64,000 bases of DNA from contig CP136062.1 in the NCBI GenBank assembly GCA_032622095.1, forward strand, positions 144,724,351 to 144,788,350, written 5' to 3'. The translations under genes were made by a program, and so were the position numbers. A model generated the notes under the pieces. That model worked only from the letters and a program-made list of their open reading frames with translations, did not search any database and had not been told where the DNA came from. Numbering within the stretch: the first letter of the stretch is position 1; each line of letters begins with the position of its first letter. The DNA is from Siphonodentalium dalli (Eukaryota; Mollusca; Scaphopoda; Gadilida; Siphonodentaliidae). Shown here in pieces: positions 12,201 to 21,122 of the stretch.

Positions 12201-14748
12201 TGACTGAAAATTGTAGTCATTTACCGAAGTGGCCGATTGCACAATCTGACTGTAACATTATACGACCCTTCCTTCGTAATTACGTTTAAATAGTTTGTTT
12301 TGGGGGTTCAAGTGAGCCATGTCTGGTTGAATCTTTCAGGTCTCATTCGAGAGAGCGATCTCAACAATGAACCAGATCATTGAAAGAACGTACAAGCATG
12401 CGGTCGGTAAGTCGAAAGCATTAAAGTGGATATTGACATGATACGTATGAGCGGAGTCCTCCCCAATTCAGTTATGTGCTGTCTGTATATCACAAAATAA
12501 TTTAATCACCAGATTCAATTTATAGAATATTGTAAAACAATTGGCTGTCAATTAATCAGACATTAATGTTGTTTCTCGACAACATTAATCGGTGTCAGCC
12601 ACTCTTCCAGAAAGCACAGGTGCAAGCGGACAACAACACCACACGTGTTTGGAAAGATGCGACCATTGCAGGTCTATATTGACTGATCAATCACACTGGT
12701 GGAAATAAAGCTTCTCTTCACCTGTATGCGTGATTGACAGGTGTTTGTTCCCAAGAAATAAGTGTTTATCACTATGAATTTATTATTTTTTTGAAGATAT
12801 ATTGATGACATCTAGGCCAATACTTGGATAAAATTATAAGATATAACTCTTGTTTAGATAACCGTTATGAGCTATAATGGAGCAGTTTGAAGAAAAACTT
12901 ACACCAACGTGTTATAATTACATAACCTTAATCACAGCAATAGTTATTTCGTAATTACTTTAACTTAATTAAAGGGGGACTGTGCACTGAATCCGGCCAT
13001 TTACGTGACCATCTCCTCCATGGATTAGTGCAAAATACACTTGTGTGCTCTATGAACAATGCAAACAACATGGAAAATTATAATGAAAATAAATAAATGG
13101 CTGGAGTCATAAATTAATTTTCGTTATAGTTACCATAATGTTTGGACCGTTCATAGAGCACATGAATGTATTTTGCACTAATCCATCGCTCAAATTCATT
13201 CATTTGTTGCATATATACTGCCGAGTATAAAAGGAGATGATCACATAAATGACCAGATTTTGTGTATAGTACCCCTTTAATATGCATGCAACTAATATAG
13301 TATTGATTCCTCAGATATTATGGAACATCCGAGCTAGACACAGACGTGGTTGTATACAAATGGATTCCGTGTTCCGTCGTGTAAATTTAATTTATGTGTG
13401 ATTGACGAGAGTAATAACAGTTTTGATACGAAATAATGTCAAAGTTACCTACAATGGAAACAATTGTAATCGACGCCAATCACAACATGCAGGCACGTCC
13501 GTTTTAAGTATCACATAAGTGTTAATGTACAAGTCACAAATTCGTGTATCTTCATTTCCAAATCTAAATAGATATACTAGTCATATCCTCATATATGTGT
13601 AGTTATTTTAACTGGACAACGTTAGCAGCATGATCGAGTTTATAGGATTTTTTTAGGCGCACAGCTTCCAATTTCCCAACTGCATCTACCATGAAGATAA
13701 CAACAATCTACTGACAGGGGGGGGGGGGTATAAACATCCTGACATTTGGGCTAAATTTTTAGTTTCGGCACTTTCGGGGCCCACCACCTAAGTTTTCTAC
13801 TATTTTATAAGTATTTTACTTCATGTTTTCGAGCAAACAACCCTTTATTTGTATTCAAAAGTGTTTCACTCATTATTTTAGACACCCACCCAACCCCATC
13901 TTTAGAAAAAAAATGGCTAATACTTGCATATAGTGTAGCTTTCCAATGTATGATATAAGTTTTTCCATTTATGTTTTCATATAGATGATATTTGCATAAC
14001 TATTTTTAAGTTAAATATATGTTCAGGTGTTCTGACAAGTAGGATTACTAGAGTGATAGCTTTATACTCAGCCCCGTATGAAGGTCTTTGACCCGGTCGT
14101 CACTTTGCTGGAGATAAAGTAATATAATTATAGCTGTCAGAACCTTTTATCGTAATGTGGTCAAGTTTGGCAGATTACGATTGAGACATGTGATGTGAAA
14201 ATAGATGGCTTTGAATTAGTTTGAAATCTATGTCTTTCATCACATATTTTCTAAACTGGTATCCAGTGTTCACCCCATTTGTTAACCCTTTACCCAACAA
14301 ACCGGCCAAAACCGGCCAAATAAAGCTTCAACAGCCTAAAATATCTTCGGTCTGTCTCAATAGAACCATACAAATATGGATATCTTATATATGCGAGGCG
14401 ACCTGTGGTCGACTCGCATATATAAGAGAATGCATTGGCACAGGGCCCTTCTGTTGGGTAAAGGGTTAACTAGTATTCCGTATTCACCCCCTCTATTAAC
14501 TAGCATTCGGCATTCATCCCCTCTATTAACCGGTATTCAGGATTCACGGGGAAGGGTGGCACACGCGAAGTCCCGGTATCACAGAAACCCTGTAATTCGT
14601 GAGTCATATATATATTTCAGATGTGACTCCCGAAGGAAGTAAGATCGCACAGAGAGATCTCAATCTGCGAGTTCTAGATGACATACCTGGGCTAAAGAAC
14701 CCGGAAGTGACGTTACCCGCCCAACGGATACCGATGAAGAGGAGTTGA
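6096..14748 (+). CDS. PDXK: Pyridoxal kinase, C-terminal exons (plus-strand paralog)
   Basis: Pyridoxal kinase phosphorylates pyridoxal, pyridoxine and pyridoxamine with ATP in the cytosol (vitamin B6 salvage, ribokinase-like fold). Four exons join in frame: 6096-6244, 9475-9593, 12340-12406 and 14621-14748, giving about 153 codons ending in TGA. The frame shows WLLGRDIKTEQDAF, VVFVTS, then VGPGDLTMSLFGSW (the anion-hole and catalytic-Asp loop, GTGD in vertebrates), ISTMNQIIERTYKHA, and a C-terminal tail. Exon lengths of 149 and 67 nt equal those of the minus-strand paralog at 28689-42565. Donors are GT except the first, which is GC. The exons for the N-terminal half, including CDPxxGD and TPN, were not found between 1 and 6095, so they lie outside the window behind a long intron or are missing. 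The AATAAA near 15022 could be the poly(A) signal. Confidence 0.85.
6680..7180 (+). repeat. Diverged tandem repeat (about 165 bp unit)
   Basis: After a GTCC-rich stretch (about 6718-6745), the motif ACTCAAGTA-TTTTT-TC-GAT followed by TTGGTATCGAT-TGTTGATCGGTTTAGAAAT occurs near 6790-6900 and again near 6950-7060. A more degenerate third unit runs to about 7180. A further remnant (TTTTGGTATAGATTGATAATTGATTA) sits near 7680. The array lies in the first intron of the plus-strand PDXK copy. Confidence 0.65.
7951..9039. mobile_element. Foldback element with GCGCTTAAGCGC arms, probable 8-bp TSD
   Basis: The ends are ATGGGAGGCAAAATTCACAT (from 7951) and its inverted form closing with GCCTCCCAT (to 9039). 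The arms, about 7980-8064 and 8900-9012, are tandem copies of the palindrome TTGCGCTTAAGCGCAA and variants. The flanks read TAGGTGAT (7943-7950) and AAGGTGAT (9040-9047), a probable 8-bp target-site duplication with one mismatch, which fits hAT-like integration. The interior holds two diverged copies of a block of about 200 bp (around 8340-8530 and 8580-8760: AAGCCCTC, GTGACACCACAT, GGATGCTGATAATATG). The 133-codon minus frame here has no recognisable domain. The element lies in the first PDXK intron. Confidence 0.75.
9216..9420 (+). repeat. ATC/TCG trinucleotide microsatellite
   Basis: About 100 bp of near-pure TCA/ATC repeats grades into TCG/TCA-rich sequence. The serine- and isoleucine-rich open frames across it are artefacts of the repeat. 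Confidence 0.85.
9475..9593 (+). CDS. PDXK: PDXK plus copy, exon with GPGD active-site loop
   Basis: The acceptor TTATTTTCCAG ends at 9474 and the donor GTGAGT starts at 9594. The exon begins with two bases completing an Asp codon and ends in phase 0 after GAT GTG AAG. It encodes GNMCYKIEFRERPVRFVGPG, then DLTMSLFGSW, YMETDGDVK. The Asp of GPGD corresponds to the general base of the kinase family. It is one codon longer than the matching minus-strand exon at 31791-31906. Confidence 0.88.
9745..10060. repeat. Dispersed repeat with TTGGAAT / AACTGGTACCTCAAG motifs
   Basis: Several copies of a short AATTTCCAACTGATG-like motif occur here, together with GGTTGGAATATTTCAACTGG and a run of ten or more G near 9868. 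Similar blocks occur near 5465-5540, 11485-11525 and 13665-13700. It is non-coding and unclassified. Confidence 0.45.
10450..10760. repeat. Dispersed repeat, inverted copy at 23330-23600
   Basis: GTCCGTCC-rich sequence is followed by blocks also found inverted at 23330-23600: CACACCCTACAGGCC, TCATCGCCAA, GGGGTGACCTCTAGAT, a poly-C run (10620-10632), CGAAATTCGTT, ACATGGCCGCCAGCAGC and TTGGATT. The two copies are diverged. This copy lies in the second PDXK intron. Confidence 0.6.
11265..11315. repeat. Perfect 18-bp hairpin
   Basis: CACTAAATTCGATTCGAG (11265-11282) is the exact reverse complement of 11298-11315, with a 15-base loop. It lies in a PDXK intron and has no assigned role. Confidence 0.8.
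12340..12406 (+). CDS. PDXK: PDXK plus copy, 67-nt exon
   Basis: The acceptor TCTTTCAG precedes 12340 and the donor GTAAGT follows 12406. It encodes VSFERAISTMNQIIERTYKH plus A-V, then one base of the next codon. This helix follows the catalytic loop in pyridoxal kinases. The paralogous exon at 31142-31208 has the same length and phase and shares ISTMNQIIE and TYKHA. Confidence 0.88.
12969..13280. mobile_element. MITE with TTAAAGGGG inverted ends
   Basis: The left end TTAAAGGGGGACTGTGCAC is matched by the inverted right end GTGTATAGTACCCCTTTAA. Further in, CCATCTCCTCCATGGATTAG-TGCAAAATACA-T and TGTGCTCTATGAAC pair with GTTCATAGAGCACATG and TGTATTTTGCACTAATCCAT. The arms are thus 80-90 bp with mismatches around about 130 bp of AT-rich interior. 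It has no coding capacity and is inserted in the last PDXK intron. Exact target-site bases are ambiguous because the ends merge with TTAA. Confidence 0.75.
14282..14469 (-). mobile_element. piggyBac-like MITE, short copy
   Basis: It is bounded by TTAA at 14282-14285 and 14466-14469 with inverted ends CCCTTTACCCAACA. In the opposite orientation to the copies at 40732, 41841 and 55628, it carries the shared GGCCGGTTTTGGCCGGTTT subterminal block and one palindrome of about 60 bp (about 14376-14437). The spacer and the second palindrome are missing. The TTAA target plus CCCT start is the signature of piggyBac-type integration. Confidence 0.85.
14621..14748 (+). CDS. PDXK: PDXK plus copy, terminal exon
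   Basis: The acceptor TATATTTCAG ends at 14620. The exon supplies two bases of an Asp codon, then VTPEGSKIAQRDLNLRVLDD, IPGLKNPEVTLPAQRIPMKR, S and TGA at 14746-14748. It aligns in length and pattern with the minus-strand terminal exon (TPDGTKIRQKARDLRALGDI) and with the short C-terminal tail of vertebrate PDXK. Confidence 0.85.
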
Positions 14749-16240
14749 CTGTAACAGAATATATTTTGTAAACGACGGAGACACGGACAAAACAGCTTTA
14801 TGCCTATAACCAGTATCATATATATAAAAAAGGCCTATATTCCGTGATGAAACTTAATGGGCCTATTCATAGGCATTGATACAAAATTATGGTCAGTATG
14901 ACTAACTTAGGGTTAGTCACAATCGTTGTTATCACGTATCCCTTATTAATCTATGCCACGGTAAACCATGGTCCTTTCTCGAAATTTCATGATTTTTCTG
15001 ACTTATGCGAGCCGTTATCCCAATAAATATTGAATTGATTAACTTGGAGAAATTCCAAGATTGTAAGCAATGGACATCATGTTATTATCCATCCCTCAAT
15101 TAACACTATTTCTGATTTGGTAAAAGCCGTCACATGATAATCCGGGAAAAAGTCCTATTGGACTCCCGAAAGTCATATTTGACTCGAATCAATATGACTT
15201 TTATAAAAGTTATTGGGACTGGGTGCCGTCATTTGGATAAACATATATATAGATGGATAATAAAATTGTCATTTTTATACAATGTTGTGTGGAGTATGTG
15301 TGTTCTTGTACTTACTCAGGTTGTGGTGAAAATTCATGCTGGACTCGACGCTTTGCGTCGAGTACAACAAGACTTTTCAAGACTTACATATCCAAACGAA
15401 TAATAGACCAAAGAAAATACATACTGTACACAACATTGTATAATAACCTTATATTATTAAGTATAAGAAATATATTACCTGCATTCTCTTGCCAATGTTA
15501 TAAACTTCCCTGTGAGAATACCAAAAACGTTCCCAGTCTTTGAATGGGTGGAGTATGATCTCCGCGGTCACACGCCTGAGTGACATGATCTACCTATAAC
15601 TGTACATGTATTATGTGTGCGTAACGTTATGTCACACTGATATATGTGTTTAGTATGTGTGTTCGTCTACCTCTTTTCTGTTCAACGTATCTGATATTAT
15701 GTATGCATGTATGGAGAAAATAAAAAAAATGTATATCAGTATTTGAGCCATATACGCGCCATGATATGTCACGTGACTAATATTATACATTATGTTGAGG
15801 ATAGTCATACATGTACACAATGTTGAATTGGGAAATATCTTCAAGGAAGTTAATTAGCCCCTTCTTTACTAAATCGTGTAGTCCGTCAATTATAACAGTG
15901 TACATTGAAATGGTCTATTATCCGTTTGGATATGTAAGCGGACGAGAGACAGATAAACATTTATTAAAAGCAATTCATATGTGGGAAATGGCACGGTCCG
16001 TTACTCATTCGGAGAGGTGTTAGTGAAACATAACATAACAAAAACACATACATGTGTATAGTGCAGAAGGAGTCATATTCATTTTTAAGATACTGAGTTC
16101 AACAAACGGTCTATGTCTGATGATTATTTCCCAAGGAAACTACTCACCAATGAGTATAGTATAGTTAACTCTAATTTCGTTTTGCTTTTTTGGAAGCACG
16201 GTGGTTGAAGACTCCCACGATTACCCAGGATTGTTGAATA
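14749..16240. other. Downstream region, no gene recognised
   Basis: This holds the presumed 3' UTR of the plus-strand PDXK copy (AATAAA near 15022). A small hairpin ACTCGACGC / GCGTCGAGT lies near 15343-15363. The remaining frames look like chance ORFs. Confidence 0.4.
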
Positions 16241-16250
16241 TATAGAGGAT

Positions 16251-16400
16251 CTCCAACGAGTTATGTTGGGATATAAGATTTTATGAAACGAGTTTGATAA
16301 ATTTGAATAACAACGAGTCGTAGATATGAAGATATGAAACAAATTTATGAAACGAGTTTCATAAAATCTTATATCCCAACATAAGAAGTTGAAGATCTTG
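16251..16400. repeat. Hairpin-headed repeat, variant stem
   Basis: A perfect 28-bp stem (16261-16288 with 16357-16384) lies directly after GAGGATCTCCAACGAG. The same leader, GAGGATCTACAACG, precedes different stems at 38919 and 44276. The loop also contains ACGAGT motifs. The leader and the ACGAGT motifs are conserved while the stem sequence is not. Confidence 0.6.
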
Positions 16401-17482
16401 TACATCACATGAAAAAAAAAATCAAAATACTTAACAGAAGCTTAAAAATGCACACATTTACATTGTTGGCTGAGACGTTTCACAATCGTATACGACAGTA
16501 TTGCGCGATCGAGCTGCCGACGGAAATATAGTCCCCTCAATTTGCCTCTTCGTTTTTGTTCTATTTTTGTTAGTGCAACGAAGTTGGACAAGAATTTAAC
16601 CTTTATGAGCAATCAATTTGCATTGTTTTGTGTTGTTTTCATGTGCGGCTTAACGAAATAGCGTTAATCCGCCTGCTTCAATGTAAAGTCATTTTGTTGG
16701 CGCGATGCTAAGTTAGCAGGAAGCTCGCAATTATTCGCCACCATTGAGAGATAAGGAAATATATAATGGCTTTTTAAATGATATAATAGGAAATTGATTT
16801 TATATGCATTTACATTTATCACACCCACCTCCAAATTATATGTGTGTGTTCACAAACTGACAAATTTGCCTGACTGTTTTGCTATCTGTGGGGATGTTCT
16901 ATAGGATTGGAACAGCCAACTGCTTGCAAAATTAATACGCCTAACAGGTATCCCACCAAATGCCGCTCCAGTGATCAAAATTTGTTTATTGCCTTATTGT
17001 CAGTAAAAACTCACAACAATGCCAAATACGGTATCATAATTGTCAAAATGTCACATACTAACGTTTCCTGATAGCAGCTTGACGTCGTGATGACAAATTC
17101 CTTGTAAACATGACTTGTGACTCCTGGTTCTAACAAGAAATTCCTGTTATATCCCAACATGTATTTCCATAAATGTAAACACACAATGGTGACAATTTTC
17201 AGACATATAGTTACTGTGGTACCGTTAGGAATATCGCTCGCCGCTCCACTCTCCCAATAGGTATACATGAACACACAAACCTGTTACTTCAAACGGGCGG
17301 TTGATCTCTATACTCAACATGCGTGGTCATATGTAATAATTAAATGTTGTGCTCGTGGTATTCATAAGTTGAAAAGACCTGAGCGCGTACTGATGACACC
17401 GGCGCCGTTAAGCGGAGCTGTTATTTGCGCGCGAAGGTTCTTTTCAACTCCTGAATACCACTGAGAACAGTAGATAATTATC
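16400..17482. other. Flank of the retrotransposon, no gene recognised
   Basis: No exon was found. An imperfect hairpin pairs GTGGTATTCATAAGTTGAAA (from about 17357) with TTTTCAACTCCTGAATACCA (to about 17460), ending just before the retrotransposon. Confidence 0.4.
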
Positions 17483-17574
17483 TTTCTCCATGAACCCCGT
17501 CACCCCGCATATCAACACCCTATACACCGGGGAAAACAACAAACAAATCAGTATGGTATACTGGCGATGCGACC
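17483..17574 (-). repeat. Split direct repeat B2 (3' end of element)
   Basis: It matches 18666-18757 over about 92 bp without a visible difference (starts TTTCTCCATGAACCCCGTCA). It marks the 3' terminus of the YR retrotransposon. Confidence 0.88.
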
Positions 17575-18458
17575 TTTAATGTTGCTATGTGTACTTAAAC
17601 TTATAACTTCACAATATCCATTTTCTTACTACATCTCTCTCAACAGAAACACAACCACTTGTATCATGAATACACAATACAGTATGTTCGTGCCATGAAG
17701 CACAGAACGGCCGCTTAACGGCTCCACCGGGCAAAACATTATGCCCAATACTCGATTTTTACCGGTCAACAGTGCATGGTGACCCATATCTCGGCACAGA
17801 ACGCCAGAGGGCACAGAACGCCAGAGGGCACATAACGCCAAACGGCACATAACGCCATAACGGTACATAACGCCAATCACAAGCGCATGTATCTCCAGCA
17901 TACAGTCCTCGCCGAACACTGAGCACATATCCGTGCAGAAATTATGAATACCTGTTATCACATTCAAATGACTGCGTAACAGACGCTGAGCCTGAACTGA
18001 TAACAGACCTGCCGATATATAAATATCTAATTTCAGGAATTACTTGCGCACATGACGTCATTCCTCCAACATAGTCATCGATGATCTACTAACGAATACA
18101 TTTATTTAACCATGCACTGAATTTCATGTGTTCACACCGAATCCAGGTAAACCAAACATAATGGATCCTGCAAACACTTCCATCCTAGGTGGAACAATTT
18201 TACCGGTTCTGTTGCACTGGAACCGAAGAACTTCCAAGCTGATGAAGGCTATTTTAATCCTCCATCATTCCAAAGTAGGGCACGAATCGTCAGAAACACG
18301 CAGATCTCTCCGCTGTTTGCAATCATCAGACAATATGTACATGAAGTCTGAAAATAAACGAATCATATTAGTGAATTCATTCTGAACTCAACCGCCATAG
18401 ATATAGATATATAACAATCTGCAAAAAAATTCATATACCTGAGCATAAAAAATTTTGA
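17575..18458 (-). other. Region between A2 and B2 of the YR element
   Basis: About 880 bp separate the internal B1-A2 junction from the terminal B2. A five-unit tandem repeat of about 17 bp (GGCACAGAACGCCAGAG and variants, 17792-17876) occurs here. A 112-codon frame (17967-17629, minus) runs across the tandem units and has no recognised domain. In Ngaro-type elements this part may carry an extra ORF; I cannot show that here. Confidence 0.5.
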
Positions 18459-18757
18459 AATAAATATGGCGTCCGAACAACCTGGTCGATCTGCCCCAAG
18501 AGACCGAATGACGTTGACACATTCCTATTTATACCCCGACACTTCGGGACTTTCCGTAGTACTCCGTACACATTGTACAGTTATCACCCTTGATATGCTC
18601 ACATTCCATACCATTGAGAAAACATTTTCCGCCTAATTCAGTTCCTTCAAACGTCGGAAAAGATATTTCTCCATGAACCCCGTCACCCCGCATATCAACA
18701 CCCTATACACCGGGGAAAACAACAAACAAATCAGTATGGTATACTGGCGATGCGACC
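18459..18757 (-). repeat. Internal junction of repeats B1 and A2
   Basis: The A2 repeat (18459-18667) and B1 repeat (18666-18757) abut. YR elements are thought to circularise and integrate by recombination at such repeats, and this junction provides the template for regenerating both ends. Confidence 0.85.
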
Positions 18758-18883
18758 AAACGACCAAGCTGACCGCGAAAGATCATAACAAAGAAGAAAT
18801 TAATGTCATTGAAACCAACGATATTATCCCACAAATACAGTAATACATGTATACATATTGCCTATAAAGACATTATAACAAAG

Positions 18884-19905
18884 TTACAGACCCAAGGATT
18901 GAGAAACACTTAATAATTCTGATAATTGATCGTCAACATAACCGTCTTTGGCCCGATCACTTCTCCAACGACCATGCCGTTTGAATAATCTGTCTGGAAC
19001 ACCATTATTCGCGGCTGATGTTGCTCCACCAGCACGCAAACTATGTAAACCATAATCACAAATGTTACTGACAAAAGGAGCAAATGCTTCTTTAAATATT
19101 TCTAGTGTCCGAGTATAAGACAAATGTGTGTTTCCTGAACGTAAAACGGAACCTTTACTTGAATTGGTAATCTGTCGAAACACAAAATCTTTCGAATTCG
19201 CCGATATTCCTACCATTTCCAAATATTTTTCAAAATGTTTCACTGGGCAGGTATCACCACCAGTACGGGAAATAAAAACCCATTGCCCGTTTCGATATAT
19301 GTCAGTTTTTGAACTTTCAATGAAAATTTGTATATACAAATGTCTTATTTCAAGATCTGATCGCCTGATATTAATAAGTTCCTTGCTGCGCAAAAATCCA
19401 GCGAATCCTATTAGCGACATGCACAAAGTTCGTTGAGATAACAAATTACAATCCATTTTGGTTGCCAATTCAAGTTTTTGAAGTAAATCAACTGTTATCG
19501 GTTTTTTATTTTGTACTGGCCGACTCAATCGTCGTTTAGCTCCCTCGAGAACATTTTTGACTAAAGAATCTTCAGTCGGGCTTTTCTGTCCCAATAAATC
19601 GTGAATGTACTTAACTCCATAACACGCCGCAATTACAGGCGCTGTTGATGAACTCTTTTCAATCACAGATAACAAATATAGTGAAAATTGGAATGGTCTG
19701 GCGGGAAATACTTCATCAATTTGATTTTGAACGCCCATTCTCTCCAACGAATGAAATTAGAAATATATTTTCGGCATGTTGAAATTGCTCGAGAATCTTG
19801 AAGTATGCATGTCAATTTTGGAAGCAGCTGATGTAAACACAGCGGCAAACTTTGGATATCTTCTTTATAGTATTCCAATATTAAATCTATAAAAGATAAT
19901 AACAT
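18884..19905 (-). CDS. Tyrosine recombinase ORF of the YR retrotransposon (frame-broken)
   Basis: It is the integrase of the element and recombines the circular DNA copy into the genome. An N-terminal part starts with ATG at 19905, eight bases after the RNase H stop, and includes the SAM-like core-binding segment ISTCRKYISNFIRWREWAF. The remainder (to 18884) is in the -1 frame from about 19720 onward: FPARPFQFSLYLLSV, then the catalytic Arg in FLRSKELINIRRSDLEI, the box-II motif HSLRAGG, HGRW, and the nucleophile Tyr in DGYVDD. All catalytic residues (R, H-x-x-R, H/W, Y) are present. A single indel in the A-rich stretch around CAAAATCAAATTG would explain the frame change. Confidence 0.85.
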
Positions 19906-19913
19906 AATCAGGC

Positions 19914-21122
19914 TCAGCGTGCGTCTATTCTAAGTGCTAACATATCAAAATGTAGATTATGTTCACCAAACAAACCACCAGCCAATCGACTGGGAATATA
20001 AAATTCCTTACCTTTCGGTAACCACATTATTTCTTTTACAATTGTATTCCACTTACCACCTTCACAAAGGAAAGGCCAAAATGGTCCCGACACCCACATT
20101 GGCACGACCAAAGTGCCACAGACGTTGTCGTCGACCATTTTGACGATCACCCTTGATAGTAGGTGTATAGGTGGAACAATCCAATTTATATCGTGAGACC
20201 AACATGAATAAAATGAATCTATAGCAAAACAACCTGGATTCCAAAATTTAGAATAGAATTTGTCAACTTTAGCGTTGTAGTACGATGCAAACAAATCGCA
20301 GGAATAAGGTCCCCATTTGGAATTCAAATGTCTGAAAATATCATGACCAATTTCCCAATCATCAACATCCAGAACCTTACTCAATAAATCAGCCTTCTCG
20401 TTAATTGTACGAGGTATCCACTCTGGTTCTATGTAACTGTTATGCAACCTACAGAACTGGTGAACGTCAACAGCCAATGTTTGCAGATCAATTTTCATGC
20501 TCCCTTTTTGGAGAATGGCAACACCACTTTGGCTATCTGAATACCACTTCACTCGCGTACCGTGTAAGTTCGATAATCTCTGTAACACCATTTTCAGCGC
20601 ATTAAGTTCACGCCAAGTCGAGCTTTTACATTGCTCGTCATCGTTCCAAACACCATTAACTTCAGAACCTCGCTCTTGATCACAATAACCACCATAACCA
20701 ATGCCGCTTGCATCAGTGAACACAGATTTATAAACAAATTTATCCAAAACACAGTTTTTTGATTGCATGTTTTCAATGTTTTGCATCCAAAATTGCAATT
20801 GGTCAATACTTTGGTCTGATAGGAATACACATGCTTCCCAATTATCGACCTTCGCAATATCAATACTCAAAAATTTTGTCATGAGTAACGATATTGGACC
20901 GAGCACCAGATTCATCGCAATAACCTGTCCAACAACAGCAGCCACTTTGCGTACATAACAACAGGCTCGAAAATCTAAAACACCCCGAATGCTGCGAATC
21001 AGTTTTTCCACTTTTCTATCCGGCACAGAAAGAATCATATCAGATATGGAAACCCAAATATTCAATTTTTTGCGTTGGAATCCAAGTGGATTTTTCCACC
21101 TTTGGTACGAAACCACTCGCAA
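19914..21122 (-). CDS. RNase H ORF of the YR retrotransposon
   Basis: It continues the reverse transcriptase in a +1 frame. The useful reading begins near 21046, after ATC TGA T, and the codons upstream overlap the RT frame and are probably not used. The connection region DMILSVPDRKVEKLIRSIRG is followed by RNase H with Asp in SVFTDASGIGYGGY, Glu in STWRELNALKM, Asp in VKWYSDSQSGVAIL and Asp in INEKADLLSK, the full D-E-D-D set. It degrades the RNA strand during reverse transcription. The ORF stops at TGA just before the recombinase ATG at 19905. Confidence 0.85.
   Translation of the reverse strand: MRVVSYQRWKNPLGFQRKKLNIWVSISDMILSVPDRKVEKLIRSIRGVLDFRACCYVRKVAAVVGQVIAMNLVLGPISLLMTKFLSIDIAKVDNWEACVFLSDQSIDQLQFWMQNIENMQSKNCVLDKFVYKSVFTDASGIGYGGYCDQERGSEVNGVWNDDEQCKSSTWRELNALKMVLQRLSNLHGTRVKWYSDSQSGVAILQKGSMKIDLQTLAVDVHQFCRLHNSYIEPEWIPRTINEKADLLSKVLDVDDWEIGHDIFRHLNSKWGPYSCDLFASYYNAKVDKFYSKFWNPGCFAIDSFYSCWSHDINWIVPPIHLLSRVIVKMVDDNVCGTLVVPMWVSGPFWPFLCEGGKWNTIVKEIMWLPKGKEFYIPSRLAGGLFGEHNLHFDMLALRIDAR

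Noticed and set aside
18128-18385. 85-codon plus frame within the YR element
   Set aside because: It is on the strand opposite to the element's genes, with no recognised domain.
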